A stretch of 64,000 bases of DNA from Prionace glauca. Its lineage: Eukaryota > Chordata > Chondrichthyes > Carcharhiniformes > Carcharhinidae. The position numbers and the translations under genes were made by a program. Positions 33,050 through 43,745 of this stretch are shown here, piece by piece. Within the stretch, counting starts at the first letter, position 1. Every line of letters starts with the position of its first letter. The notes under the pieces are model-generated. The model did not search any database. It had not been told where the DNA came from and worked only from the letters and a program-made list of their open reading frames with translations. The stretch is taken from the NCBI GenBank assembly GCA_037974335.1, contig CM075760.1, positions 6,879,432 to 6,943,431 on the forward strand. Reading direction: 5' to 3'.

Positions 33050-33640
33050 ATTATATAGAAGGCATCTCAATCTAGTCTACACATTGTAGTAAACTAAAAT
33101 CAAGGGGCTCATACAAAGAATTCTACACTGTCCCCCCATCGCCAAGGGGCAAAAAACATTAGTGGATGTCATATATGGACCTCCAAACTGCAGTGGTGAT
33201 GTTGGGAATGGCAGTAAACACAAAATTAGAGATGCATGTGATAAGGGAGTATTGGTGATCATGAATGATTTTAATTTGCACATAGATTGAGCAAATCAAA
33301 TTCACCACAATGCCTTAGAAGAGAATTCCTGGAATGTATAAAGGATGGTTTAATTGACCAATATCTGGAGGAACCAACTGGACAGCAGGCCAGCTTAGAC
33401 TGGGTACTGTGTAATGAGAAGGGAGTCCTTGCCAATCTAGCTCTATGAGACCTCTTGGGGATGAGTGACCATAACAGGATAGATTTTTTAAAATCAAACT
33501 GGAGAATGAGAGAGTTGATTCAGAGATGAGGGTGCTAAATCTTAAGAAAACTATGAGGATATGAGATGTGAGTTGGCCTTGATAGATTGGGGAGAGTTAC
33601 TTAAAGAGATGACAGTGGATAGGTGGCACAGGGAGCAATC
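33050..33640 (+). mobile_element. CR1-type LINE endonuclease fragment
   Basis: The plus-strand reading contains VDVIYGPPNCSGDVG and VLVIMNDFNLHID, matching the APE endonuclease motifs (VYRPP...MGDFNLHIDW) of the LINE at 26.4 kb, with several stops. Confidence 0.7.
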
Positions 33641-34380
33641 CTGCGATTACAACCCAAGAGGTCCTGCTTTTTAACTTTCTCCCTAACTCCCTTAACTGCT
33701 GTTGCAGGACATCGTCACTCTTCCTACCTTTGTACTAATATGTACCATGGCCACTGGTTGTTCACTCTCTCGCTTCAGAATGCTTACTACCCTTTTAGAG
33801 ACTTCCTGGACCCTGACACCAGGGAGGCAACACAACATCCTGAAGTCTCTTTCATACTCACAGAAGCACCTATCTGCACCCCTAACTATAGAGTCCCTTA
33901 TAACTATTGCTCTAGTGCTCTTTGTATCTCCCTACTTAATAACAAAGCCAACCATGGTGCCAGTGCTCTGTTTGCTGTATTTATCCCCCGATAGGCTATA
34001 ACCCCCCAACAGTATCCAAAACAGTGTACTTGTTAGAGAAGGAGACGACCACAGGGGATTCCTGGACTGACTGCCTGCCCCTTCTAGCAGTCACCCATCT
34101 ATCTGCCTGCACCTTGGGTGTGGCAAAGTTTCTAAAGCTCCTATCTATGACATTTTCCGCCATCTTCACGCTGCTAAGTGCGTCCAACTGCTGCTCCAAC
34201 GTATCCATGCTGGCCGTAAGGAGCTGCAAGTGGGTGCATTTCCTGTAGATTTAGTCATCCGAGACGCTGGAAGCATCACAGATCTCCCACATCTCACAGG
34301 TGCAGCACTTAACTCCAGTGAATGACATTTCGAGCACCAATTAAATTATTTAAGAAAAATTATAAAATTCTTACCTTCAC
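33641..34380 (-). mobile_element. CR1-type LINE ORF1 fragment
   Basis: The minus strand reads the coil region (LLTASMDTLEQQLDALSS), then the start of the SGNH-like domain (VIRDSI and MLCCLPGVRVQEVSK in a degraded frame). It lies head to head with the plus-strand endonuclease fragment to its left, so they come from different insertions. Confidence 0.65.
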
Positions 34381-34560
34381 TTTTACCTTCTTGCAGTGTC
34401 TCTTTCTTCAGATAAATTGGGGTTGTTCTCCTTGGAGCAAAGTGGATTGATAGAGGTGTACAAAGGTACGTGGAGGTGTCGGAGTTTACATGCTCTGTTT
34501 ACACATGTACAAGCTTTATGGGTCATCCAGTCTCGAAACGTTGCTTCTATTTTCTCTGAA

Positions 34561-34890
34561 GTGGAGATGGTGGTGTTGGACCGGGATAAACATAGTAAGA
34601 AGTCTCAATGCACCAGATTAAAGTCCAACGGGTTTATTTGGTAGCAAAATCCACTAGCTTTCTGTGTGCTGCTCGTTCGTCAGGTGAGTGGGAGTTCTGT
34701 CCACAAACAAGGCATAGAAACACACAAACTCAATTTACAAAATAATGATTGGAATGCAAATTTTTTTACAGGTACTCAAGTCTTAAAGGTACAGACAATG
34801 TGAGTGGAGAGAGCGTTCTATTCTCTCTCCACAGATGCTGTCAGATCTGCTTAGATTTTACAGTATTTTCTGTTTTTATTTCCCTTTATT
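34561..34890. repeat. foldback-family repeat followed by dispersed repeat
   Basis: GTGGAGATGGTGGTGTTGGA at 34561 and AAGTCTTAAAGGTACAGACA near 34790 mark a longer copy of the foldback family (also 6.38, 35.84 and 37.63 kb). It is followed by the CTCCACAGATGCTGTCAGAT repeat. Confidence 0.6.
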
Positions 34891-35019
34891 TTTCCCTCTC
34901 TGTCACCGCTCTGCCTCATCAATGAGACATTGGGACTCAGAGGGTTGATGCAGTTTGATGGACAAGTTGTCTCCATTCTGAACAAAGGGGAACAAGCTCC
35001 TCCCACTTAATGACATCAT

Positions 35020-35450
35020 TGCCCTCTACAAACATGGCGGCCGCGCGTGCGCACTGGTGTATGTTGCCCCCAATAAAGATGGCGAACGTTAACTCGGCGC
35101 GAACCTGAGGAGCTGCGGCCCTGCTCAGTACAAACTGGGTCCGGGAAGCTCTCTTACGCGATTTGCTGCTTACACAACATGCTTACGCAGCGTTTTCACC
35201 CACCTGAGCGATCCATTGCTCTCTCCGTACCGTCAATCACCTCTGACAGATTTCCCAGCCCAAAACAAAGCCTGCTTTCCACCGCCATTACTCACACTGC
35301 GCATGCTCCAATCAGAGCTGGGTCCGCCCCTCTTTCGCTCCTATTGGTTGGAGGATCGAGCGCTCCCGTTCAGTCCTCCAGCACCGCCCCCTCTTTCCAT
35401 TGGTCTGTGCCGCCGTCGATCAGCCGGGCATTGTGACAGTGACTTGCTAT
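35020..35450. promoter_or_regulatory. orphan ZNF-type GC-rich promoter
   Basis: ACATGGCGGCCGCGC and AAAGATGGCGAACG (YY1-like), GCGTGCGCACTGG, GCGCATGCTCCAATCAG, and two CCAAT boxes (ATTGG at 35342 and 35399) on either side of CAGCACCGCCCCCTC. Order and spacing match the promoter at 1.86-2.02 kb, including GGTTGGAGGA and the CCGTCGATCAGCC-like end. No ZNF exon or intron-end block follows on either strand in the window. Confidence 0.55.
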
Positions 35451-35837
35451 TTGTCCAATAATAACAGAGTCTCAGTGTAACAATGACACACACACAGGCT
35501 CCAGTCCAATCAGAGTGGAGATGGAGCACAGAGAAAACACAGTAAAACACTGACTGACTCTGAGTGTAACATAAACAGTGTTTGTTCACATAATAAGAGT
35601 CACATTGCAGTATGTTAGTGAACACAGCATTAGATCCAATGTAATGATAATACAGTCAGTATCCAGTGCACCATAACCAAAGTTTAGGTTTCATTTGATA
35701 GTGTGTGAGTCATGGTTTATTGATATAATGTATTTAAATTCCAGTGTGTGTTACTCTGCCACTGTCAGTATCAGACAATAACCTCTCTGTTATTCCAATT
35801 CTGTTGTATTTTACAACGTCGATGTTAGTCATGACAT
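35451..35837. other. no recognised feature
   Basis: AT-rich DNA without gene signals. Confidence 0.3.
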
Positions 35838-35995
35838 AGAGATGCAGGCGTTGGACTGGGGTAAACACAGCAAGAAGTCTCACAACACTAGGTTTAAGTT
35901 CAACCAGTTTATTTGATAGTTATCCCACAAGCTTTACTATCACATAAACTGTTTGGATTTAAATCTGGTGTTGTGAGACTTCTTGCTGTATTTTA
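35838..35995. repeat. foldback repeat
   Basis: The left part (CACAGCAAGAAGTCTCACAA) and right part (TTGTGAGACTTCTTGCTGTA) are complementary over about 55 bp around ATCCCACAAGC. Same family as 37.63 kb but more diverged. Confidence 0.75.
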
Positions 35996-36242
35996 CAACT
36001 GCAGCTCCTGGGGCTGACTGGAATCTGGTATAATATTAATCACAAAGGTTGGTTTCAGTGTCTATGAGGTCATTTGAACTGCAGGTAATCTGACCTTAAG
36101 GGAGACAAGAGGCCCAACAAACATCCGATTACAATAGGAGGACAAGATGTAAGGGAGCAATGATATTTTAGACTGTCGGTGTAATGATGAGTATCACTGG
36201 GAAGTAAGTGATAAAATAGAAGTGGAAACATTATAACAGAGA

Positions 36243-37480
36243 CACATAGAACATAGAACATAGAACATTACAGCGCAGAACAGGCCCTTCGGCCCACGAT
36301 GTTGCGCCGACCAGTTACAAAACAATGACCCACTAGCCTAAACCAATCCCTTTTCATCCATAAACCTATCCACAGATCTCTTAAACGCCCCCAAACTAGG
36401 TGCATTTACAACTGCAGCTGGCAGGGCATTCCAGTCCCTCATCACCCTCTGGGTAAAGAACCTACCCCTGACATCTGTCCTATAACTACCCCCCCTTAAT
36501 TTAAAATCGTGCCCCCTCGTGCTAGCTTTCTCCATCCTAGGAAAAAGGCTATCACTATCTACCCTGTCTAAACCTCTAATCATCTTATATGTTTCAATGA
36601 GATCCCCTCTTAGCCGCCTTCTTTCCAGCGAAAACAACCCCAAATCTCTCAATCTCTCCTCATAGGATCTCCCCTCCATACCAGGCAACATCCTGGTAAA
36701 CCTCCTCTGCACCCTCTCCAAAGCCTCCACATCCTTCCTGTAATGTGGGGACCAGAACTGCACACAAAACTCCAAGTGCGGCCGCACCAGAGATGTGTAC
36801 AGTTGCATCATGACGCTGCGACTCCTAAATTCAATCCCCCTACCAATAAACGCCAAAACTCCGTATGCCTTCTTAACAACCTTATCCACTTGATTCCCAA
36901 CTTTCAGGGATCTATGTACACATACACCTAGATCCCTCTGCTCCTCCACACTATTCAAAGTCCTCCCGTTAGCCCTATACTTAACACATCTGTTATTCCT
37001 ACCGAAATGAATTACCTCACACTTCTCCACATTAAACTCCATCCGCCACCTCTCAGCCCAGCTCTGCAACCTATCTAAGTCATCCTGCAAACTATGACAC
37101 CCTTCCTCACAATCTACCACACCTCCGACTTTGGTGTCATCAGCAAACTTACTAATCCACCCAACTATACCCTCATCCAGATCATTAATAAAAATTACAA
37201 ACAGCAGTGGCCCCAAAACAGATCCCTGAGGCACACCACTTGTAACCGAACTCCATGACGAATATTTCCCATCAACCACCACTCTCTGACTCCTATCTGC
37301 TAGCCAATTCCTGATCCAATTACCTAGATCACCCCCAATCCCATACATCTGCATTTTCTGCAGAAGCCTACCATGGTGAACCTTATCAAACGCCTTGCTA
37401 AAATCCATATACACCACATCAACTGCCTTACCCCTATCCACCTCTTTGGTCACCTTCTCAAAGAACTCGATAACATGTGA
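36243..37480 (-). mobile_element. young 5'-truncated CR1-type LINE
   Basis: The 3' end carries tandem ACATAGAA units (36242-36266), as in CR1. The remaining ORF2 part is open for over 370 codons (37453-36338): reverse transcriptase from [27 protein letters not shown] and FADD to the tail FFTQRVMRDWNALPAAVV and the stop after MDEKGLV. It lacks the endonuclease and ORF1, so it cannot move by itself. The uninterrupted frame points to recent insertion. Confidence 0.9.
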
Positions 37481-37629
37481 CTGACTCAGCCTGACTGAGA
37501 GCTGTTATATTTGGGGAGGGAATAATGAGGGCATCAGGATCTCCTGAGATTCCCGATATCTGAGGTATATCTGTTAGAGGAACTGAAAATAATCAGTTCC
37601 TTCTCATGGTTATCTGCAGTTCTCAAGTT

Positions 37630-37806
37630 ATGATGTGGGTATGCCGGCGTTGGACTGGCGTAAACACAGTAAAAAGTCTGACAACACCAGGTTTTAGTCC
37701 AACCGATTTATTTGATAATATTCTCGAAAGCTTGCTTGCTTGTGAGAATATTATCAAATAAATCGATTGGACTAAAACCTGGTGTTGTCAGACTTTTTAC
37801 TGTGTT
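37630..37806. repeat. foldback repeat with 63-bp arms
   Basis: 37663-37725 and 37744-37806 are complementary with about one mismatch, around GAAAGCTTGCTTGCTTGT. The arms begin AACACAGTAAAAAGTCTGAC. The structure suggests a hairpin-forming non-autonomous element. Confidence 0.9.
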
Positions 37807-37979
37807 CTCAAGTTACACAGACACATAGGAAACAGATCTGACAGCTCATCAAACCCAAGGGTTTAATCTTCTGTTTCAGACACGTTGTGAAGGAAAAGAT
37901 TCAATATTAAAATCTTACGGGGGAACCATTCAAAATGTCACAAAGATGAGTGAAGTATTTCATTAATCCAATTCACAAT

Positions 37980-38145
37980 AACTCTGTCAATATTCATCCA
38001 ATTTCCTTTTAAAGTTATGATTAAACCTGCTTCTAGCACCTGAAAGGTTGTGCATTCCAGATCATACTATTGTGTAAGAAAATCTCCTTTCGCCCCCTTC
38101 AACTCTGAGGTCAATTATATTAAATCTCTGTGTCCTCTGTTTAAG
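37980..38145 (-). mobile_element. old LINE 3' fragment
   Basis: The plus strand reads CTTCTAGCACCTGAAAGGTT and AAATCTCCTTTCGCCCCCTT, a complement of the CR1-like C-terminal tail. Confidence 0.5.
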
Positions 38146-38149
38146 GTCT

Positions 38150-39215
38150 AGATCGTAATAACTGGGGGAGGTTTAGGACAGCGATTACTGATACAAGACC
38201 CAGATTGTAATAACTGAGAGAGGTTTAGGGCAGAGATTACTGATACAAGGCCCAGATTGTAATAACTGAGAGAGGTTTAGGGCAGAGATTACTGACACAA
38301 GGCCCAGATTGTAATAACTGAGAGAGATTTAGGGCAGAGATTAGTGATACACGGCCCAGATTGTAATAACTGAGAGTGGTTTAAGAACATAAGAACATAA
38401 GAAATAGGAGCAGGAGTAGGCCATCTGGCCCTTCGAGCCTGCCCCGCCATTCAATAAGATCATGGCTGATCTGTCGTGACTCAGCTCCACCTTCCCGCCC
38501 TCTCCCCATAACCCTTAATCCCTTCTCTTATCAAAAACCCATCAACCCGTTTCTTAAAAATATTTAGCGAGGCAGCCTCCACCACTTCAACGGGCAGAGA
38601 ATTCCAGAGATTCACCACCCTTTGAGTGAAGAAGTTCCTCCTCAACTCTGTTCTAAACCGCCCCCCCTTTATCTTGAGGCTGTGCCCCCTAGTCCTACTG
38701 TCTTTTTTGAGCGGGAACAGTCTCTCCACCTCTATCCTATCCATCCCATTCATCATCTTATACGTCTCAATGAGATCTCCCCTCATTCTTCTAAAGTCTA
38801 ACGAGTACAAGCCTAGTTTATTCAGCCTCTCCTCATAGCTCAATCCCCTCAACTCCGGTATCAGCCGAGTAAACCTCCTCTGCACTCCCTCCAGGGCCAA
38901 AACATCCTTGCGCAGGTGCGGCGCCCAAAACTGCACACAGTACTCCAGCTGCGGCCTCACCAATGCCCTATACAGCTGCAGCAAGACCTCCCTACTTTTA
39001 TATTCAATCCCCTTCGCTATGAAGGCCAGCATCCCATTCGCCTTCCTGACCACCTGCTGCACCTGCAAGCTGGGTTTTTGCGACTCATGCACAAGGACCC
39101 CGAGGTCCCTCTGCAGAGATTACTGATACAAGGTCCAGATTGTAGTAACTGAGAGGGGTTTAGGGCAGAGATTACTGATACAAGGCCCAGATTGTCAGAA
39201 CTGAGAGGGGTCCCC
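38150..39215. repeat. 52-bp minisatellite split by a CR1 LINE
   Basis: Units of about 52 bp (CAGATTGTAATAACTGAGAG, then TTTAGGGCAGAGATTACTGA) run 38150-38382, and two more resume at 39114-39210. The array stops in GAGTGGTTT and restarts at CAGAGATTACTG, with only a few bases of the unit lost. Confidence 0.9.
38383..39113 (-). mobile_element. 5'-truncated CR1-type LINE inside the minisatellite
   Basis: An open C-terminal ORF2 piece (39092-38481) reads VRPQLEYCVQFWAPHL to GYGERAGRWS. The 3' end is TATTTCTTATGTTCTTATGT. It is nearly identical to the matching part of the 23.9-kb LINE. Confidence 0.9.
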
Positions 39216-39447
39216 TTCGTCACATCAGGGTGTGGTGTGAGTTTGCATCTCTCGGTTATATTGGGAGTCAGTGGCAATGTCCAATTTCAGGGTAAATGAC
39301 TTTTAACCTTGGACTGCACCATTGTTTTAATGTAGACCTGGACAATGACCATCACTGAGATTTACCTGAACATGTCAACAAATATCCCATTGTTTTCTGA
39401 ATAAGTACCCCAACATTTGCAAAGTCTCTGTTTCTCATTTGTGTGTA

Positions 39448-39740
39448 AAATCCCTACAGTATAGGGGAGGCCATTCAGTCCATCAAGTCTGCACTGACCA
39501 CAATCCCATCCATGCCCTGTCCCCGTAACCCACACATTTACCCTGCAACTTCCCCTGTCACTAAAGCATGACCAATCAACCTCTCCCGCACATCTTTAAA
39601 CAGTGGGAGGAAACCGGAGCACCCAGAGAAAACCCACACAGACATGGGGAGAACATGCAAACTTCACACAGTCACACGAGGCCAGAATTGAACCAAGTCC
39701 CTTTGAGGCAGCAGTGCCAACCAGTGTGCCACAGTGGTGC
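39448..39740 (-). mobile_element. tRNA-derived SINE, diverged
   Basis: The plus strand shows the complement of the tail (AAAATCCCTACAGTATAGGG), the body (AGTGGGAGGAAACCGGAGCA) and the head (CCAACCAGTGTGCCACAG). Confidence 0.75.
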
Positions 39741-39799
39741 CAGTATCTGGTGGTTGTTCACAGTTGGCAATGGGACAATGTTAAATGGACAGTTTAGTC

Positions 39800-40700
39800 G
39801 GATTGGATAACCATTTGGATTTACAAAAGTGTTCCAGGGCTGGGGAATTGTAGTGATGAGGAAAGACTGGATTACATAGACTTTACATAGAACCCTACAG
39901 TGCAGAAACAGGCCCTTCGGCCCATCGAGTCTGCACCGAACACAATCCCACCCAGATCCTATCCCCATATCCCTACACTTTTACCTGCTAATCCCTCTAA
40001 CCTACACATCCCAGGACACTAAGGGGCAATTTTAACATAGCCAATGAACCTAACCCGCACATCTTTGGACTGTGGGAGGAAACCGGAGCACCCGGAGGAA
40101 ACCCACGCAGACACGAGGAGAATGTGCAAACTCCACACAGGCAGTGACCCGAGCCGGGAATCGAACCCAGGACCCTGGAGCTGTGAAGCAGCAGTGCTAA
40201 CCACTGTGCTACCGTGCCGCCCCTGCCAAGGTTTATTTTCCTCAGAGCAGAGGAGGCTGTGGGGGACTGAACTGAGGTGTCCAAAATTATGAGGGAGCCA
40301 AGACAGGGTGGATAGAAAAGGCCTGTTTCCCCTGAGCAGAGAAAGGTCACTTATTGTGGGTGGGTGGGTTTGGGGGAGGTGGGAGGGGGGTTAGTGGGGG
40401 CTGCACAGATATAAAGGGATAGGTGGAAGGATTAGAGGGGGCATTAGGAAAAGGGTCCACATTCAAGGGATGGTGGGTGTCTGGAATTCGCTGCCTAAAC
40501 TGATGGTTCAGCCAGAAATCTCTTGGCTCACTCGCATCGCACACAGATCTATAGCTGAAATGCTGGAACCTGTAGTAAGGGGGGCTAGGAGCTGGATGGC
40601 TGGAAACGGCGATTAGAATGAATGGCAAGTCTTTATTTCCCAAGCTGGTGAAGATGTGATGGGCTGAATGGCCTCTTTCTGTGCCACAACCTTTCCCCTG
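39800..40700 (+). mobile_element. LINE 3' end split by a SINE
   Basis: It contains GTGTTCCAGGGCTGGGGAAT before the SINE and GGTTTATTTTCCTCAGAGCA after it, then GTGTCTGGAATTCGCTGCCT and ends GGGCTGAATGGCCTCTTTCT. Confidence 0.7.
39876..40222 (-). mobile_element. young tRNA-derived SINE nested in a LINE
   Basis: A full element close in sequence to 3666-4005 and 48891-49228: tail complement ACATAGAACCCTACAGTGCA and head complement CTGTGCTACCGTGCCGCC. Confidence 0.9.
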
Positions 40701-40904
40701 CTTTCTGTTAGCCCCATTGATGGGCAGAATGGAGGAGTGAGCTGGTTTTTAATTAGTAACAAGAGCAGGAATGAAGGAAAATGTTGATGCGAAACTGATT
40801 GTTTTTTGACTGATTTCCAGCCTTCCTCTCATCAAAGTGAGCAAGAAATCATCACCCCCCCCCCCACCTGTCCTGTGCTCCGCCAAATACACTTGAATGA
40901 GTGG

Positions 40905-41012
40905 CAGCACATTATCACAGTGGTTAGCACTGCAGCCTCCTCGTGCCAAGAACCCATGTTCAATTCCAGCCTCGGGTCATTGTCTGTGTGGGGTTTTCAT
41001 GTTCCTCCCATA
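40905..41012 (+). mobile_element. SINE head fragment
   Basis: TCACAGTGGTTAGCACTGCA, then TTCAATTCCAGCCTCGGGTC. It is cut off at 41012, where a LINE 3' end begins. Confidence 0.7.
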
Positions 41013-41014
41013 TA

Positions 41015-41570
41015 GAATCATAGAGGTTTACAGCATGGAAACAGGCCCTTCAGCCTAACTGCTCCATGCTGCCCTTTTAAAAAACCCCTAAGCTAATCCC
41101 AATTGCTTGTATTTGGCCCATATCCCACTCCCTATCACACCCATGTAACTGTCTAAATGCATTTTAAAAGACAAAATTGTACCCATCTCTACGACTATGT
41201 CTGGCAGCTTGTTCTAGACACTCACCACCCTCTGTGTGAAAAAAAATCTCCTCTGGACACTTTTGTATCTTTCCCCTCCCATCTTAAACGTAGGCCCTCT
41301 AGTTTTAGACTCCCCTAACTTTGGGAAAAGATATTGACTATCGAGCTGATCTGTGCCCCTCATTATTTTATAGACCTCTATAAGATCACCCCTCAGCCTC
41401 TTATGCTCCAGTGAAAAAAGTCACAGTCTATCCAGCTTCTCCTTATAACTCAATCCATCAAGTCCCAGTAACATCCTAATAAATCTTTTCTGCACTCTTT
41501 CTAGTTTAATAATATCCTTTCTATAATAGGGTGACGAGAATATCTGTGGGGTCTCAAAGATGGGCAGGCT
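41015..41570 (-). mobile_element. CR1-type LINE 3' end crossing the arm boundary
   Basis: The 3' end at 41015 reads TAGAATCATAGAGGTTTACA. The minus strand encodes SSPYYRKDIIKLERVQKRFI and MLLGLDGLSYKEKLDRL near 41540-41420. The left edge of the inverted duplication (41261) falls inside this LINE; the matching part lies at 62060-62366. Confidence 0.8.
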
Positions 41571-41574
41571 ATGC

Positions 41575-41705
41575 AGATTGACCGTGCTAAATTCTCCCTT
41601 AATGTCCAAAGATGTGAAGGTTAGGGGGATTCGAGAGTAATGTGGGGTTATGGGAATAGGGTAAAATGTTCTGTTGACATAGATTTGATGCACTGTCGGG
41701 ATTTT
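41575..41705 (+). mobile_element. SINE 3' fragment inside the LINE
   Basis: GTGCTAAATTCTCCCTTAAT and TGATGCACTGTCGGGATTTT. The right-arm copy is at about 61917-62060. Confidence 0.6.
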
Positions 41706-41756
41706 ATGTTTATAATTGTGGGGGGGGGGTAGTTTGATAACTGGGGGAGAGTGTTG

Positions 41757-42056
41757 CAACACAGTGGCACGGTGGTTAGCATTGCTGCCTCACAGCACAA
41801 GGGCCCCAAATTCTATTCCCAGCTTGGGTCAGTGTATGTGTAGAGTTTGCACATTCTCCCCATGTCTGCACGGGTTTCCTCCAGATGCTCTGCTTTCCTC
41901 CAGCAGTCCAAAAGACGTGCTGGTTAGATGCATTGGCCATGCTAAATTCTCCATCAGTGTTTCTGAACAGGAATGTGGCGACTCGGGAATATTCACAGGA
42001 ATTGCAGTGTTAATGTAAGCCTACTTGTTAGTGATACTAATAAATAAACTTAAACT
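41757..42056 (+). mobile_element. tRNA-derived SINE, left arm
   Basis: Head CAGTGGCACGGTGGTTAGCA, body TTTCCTCCAGCAGTCCAAAA, tail GCAGTGTTAATGTAAGCCTA followed by TACTAATAAATAAACTT. Present in both arms, so it predates the duplication. Confidence 0.9.
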
Positions 42057-42292
42057 GCAGGTCTCGGTGCCGCTGTGACAATGCACCCTCTTGTTTAAAC
42101 ACTCTGCAATGCTGAGACTGGGGAGAGGAGTGAACAACAGGGAGCAGCATTGCAGCCTCTCTCCCCCCATTGAAACTGGGATTGTTGCTCCATCTGCTGC
42201 ACCATCCCCACCACATCCACTGGGGGGCAATCTGGACAATGGGCTGCAGGCAGACCTCACTGCGCCTGCGCCACAATCACTCACCGCCGGCG

Positions 42293-42425
42293 GCGGCCAT
42301 CTTGCGTTGCCAGGGGAGACGGCCGGCGGCCATCTTGTGTTGCCAGGGGAGACGGCCGGCGTCCATCTTGCGTTGCCAGGGGAGACGGCCGGCGTCCATC
42401 TTGCGTTGCCAGGGGAGACGGCGTC
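42293..42425. promoter_or_regulatory. four-unit YY1-motif tandem array, left arm
   Basis: Units of 32-33 bp, each with CCATCTTG (YY1-type, at 42298, 42330, 42363 and 42396) and GTTGCCAGGGGAGACGGC, whose GTTGCC resembles an RFX half site. It is CpG-rich and lies upstream of further GC-rich promoter-like DNA. Confidence 0.7.
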
Positions 42426-42589
42426 CCACGCGCTGCACTCTGGGGGAATTCACCTCCCGCACATGCGCCCAGGGAGTTACATTTTAATCTTTTAATATTT
42501 TGAATCTTGATGATTATTATTCACATCCTCACCCGTCAGACTTTCGGTTCCTTCTCCATTCGGGAAAATCGTTTCTGTTTTTTATTCCG

Positions 42590-42960
42590 TCTGTTTTTAA
42601 ATCACTCCCGCGCGGTGCGCTCTGGGAAAATACTACAGCACATGCGCGGTTCCGCCACCTGCCTCTTTATAAAAATATGTATTTTATTTAATTTTAATTC
42701 CGCTCCGGGCGGGATTTCCGGGTGGGAATTTCTCTCACTTTCTACATTTCTGAACCGTCGCTTATTACTCGACGGGGGGGAGGGGCTGATGGTGACGTCA
42801 CGGAAACATGGCGGCTGTCCCCGCCTCTTTTCAGGACCCGGATGTTCCGCCAACGAGCAGCGGCCGGACCGGAGTGGGCAAGAGGTGACACTGGGAGGAG
42901 CAGCGCCCTGACGTGTTACAGCGACCCCCGGTGGTCAGGAAGGGAAATAGCAGCAGCGCA
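42590..42960. promoter_or_regulatory. GC-rich promoter with CRE and YY1 sites, left arm
   Basis: A perfect CRE (TGACGTCA, 42793-42800) lies 5 bp from ACATGGCGGC (42806-42815, YY1-like). ACATGCGCGGTTCCGCC (NRF1-like) is near 42640. Strong CpG content with AT-rich flanks suggests an active or formerly active promoter. Reading frames here match no family I know. Confidence 0.6.
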
Positions 42961-43370
42961 GTCTCTGCCCAAAGGCTTCCCCAGTTCAGCTGCTCAGAGA
43001 CACCGGGAACCTCTTCAACTGGAAACTTCAGCTTCTCACATTCACCCCCTGTGTTCAGTGATTGTTTAATAGACAACCTCTGTAGGGAAATCAGAAACAA
43101 CTTGTTCACATTAAAGAGGATGGGAATCTGCACCATTCTGCTCAAAAAGCTCTACTCGCCCTGAAATTTCAATTGAAATGTTCAAGATGAGAATTTATAG
43201 ATACAAGTCATGTTGTACGTGGAACGCTCATGATGCCACAATAAGATCAGTACAGACATCTCACAGGGTTGTGTGAGTGGAGAAGATATCAGAGATGGAG
43301 TGGTTAAATATAGAGCTACAGAGTCTGAGGCTCAGTTTTGGGTAAAGAAAAATGGCAGTACAAAGAACAG

Positions 43371-43745
43371 AGAAAGTTACAGCACAGGGACATGCCCTTC
43401 GGCCCTTCAAACCTCCACTGACCATGCTGCCCGACTCATCTAAAACCCCCTATCCTTCCGGGACCATATCCCTCTATTCCCATCCTATTTATGTATTTGT
43501 TAAGTGACTTAAAAGTCACAACTGCATCCGCTTCTACTATCTCTCCCCGGCAGCGAGTTCCAGGAACCCCCTACTCTCAGTGGAAAAAATCTATCATGTC
43601 CATCTCCTTTAAACCTTGCCCCTTGCACCTGAAAACATACCTTCATCGGCCGGGCCATTTTGTTCCTGAACATTATCTGAATCTCGATGTTACACCCATA
43701 GTATCTTCGCTCTGGCCTCGGCCTCAAATGCTTTGTGTCAAATAA
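43371..43745 (-). mobile_element. CR1-type LINE 3' end, left arm
   Basis: The plus strand reads AGAACAGAGAAAGTTACAGC and CCCTTCGGCCCTTCAAACCT; the minus strand holds GGSWNSLPGRDSRSG, the tail motif. The partner is at 59995-60295. Confidence 0.75.

Noticed and set aside
42091-42911. Frames of about 100-134 codons in the left arm, also present in the right arm
   Set aside because: They share the duplicated CpG promoter DNA. Conservation between the arms only reflects recent duplication, and there is no coding signature; the YY1 units supply the repeated peptide.
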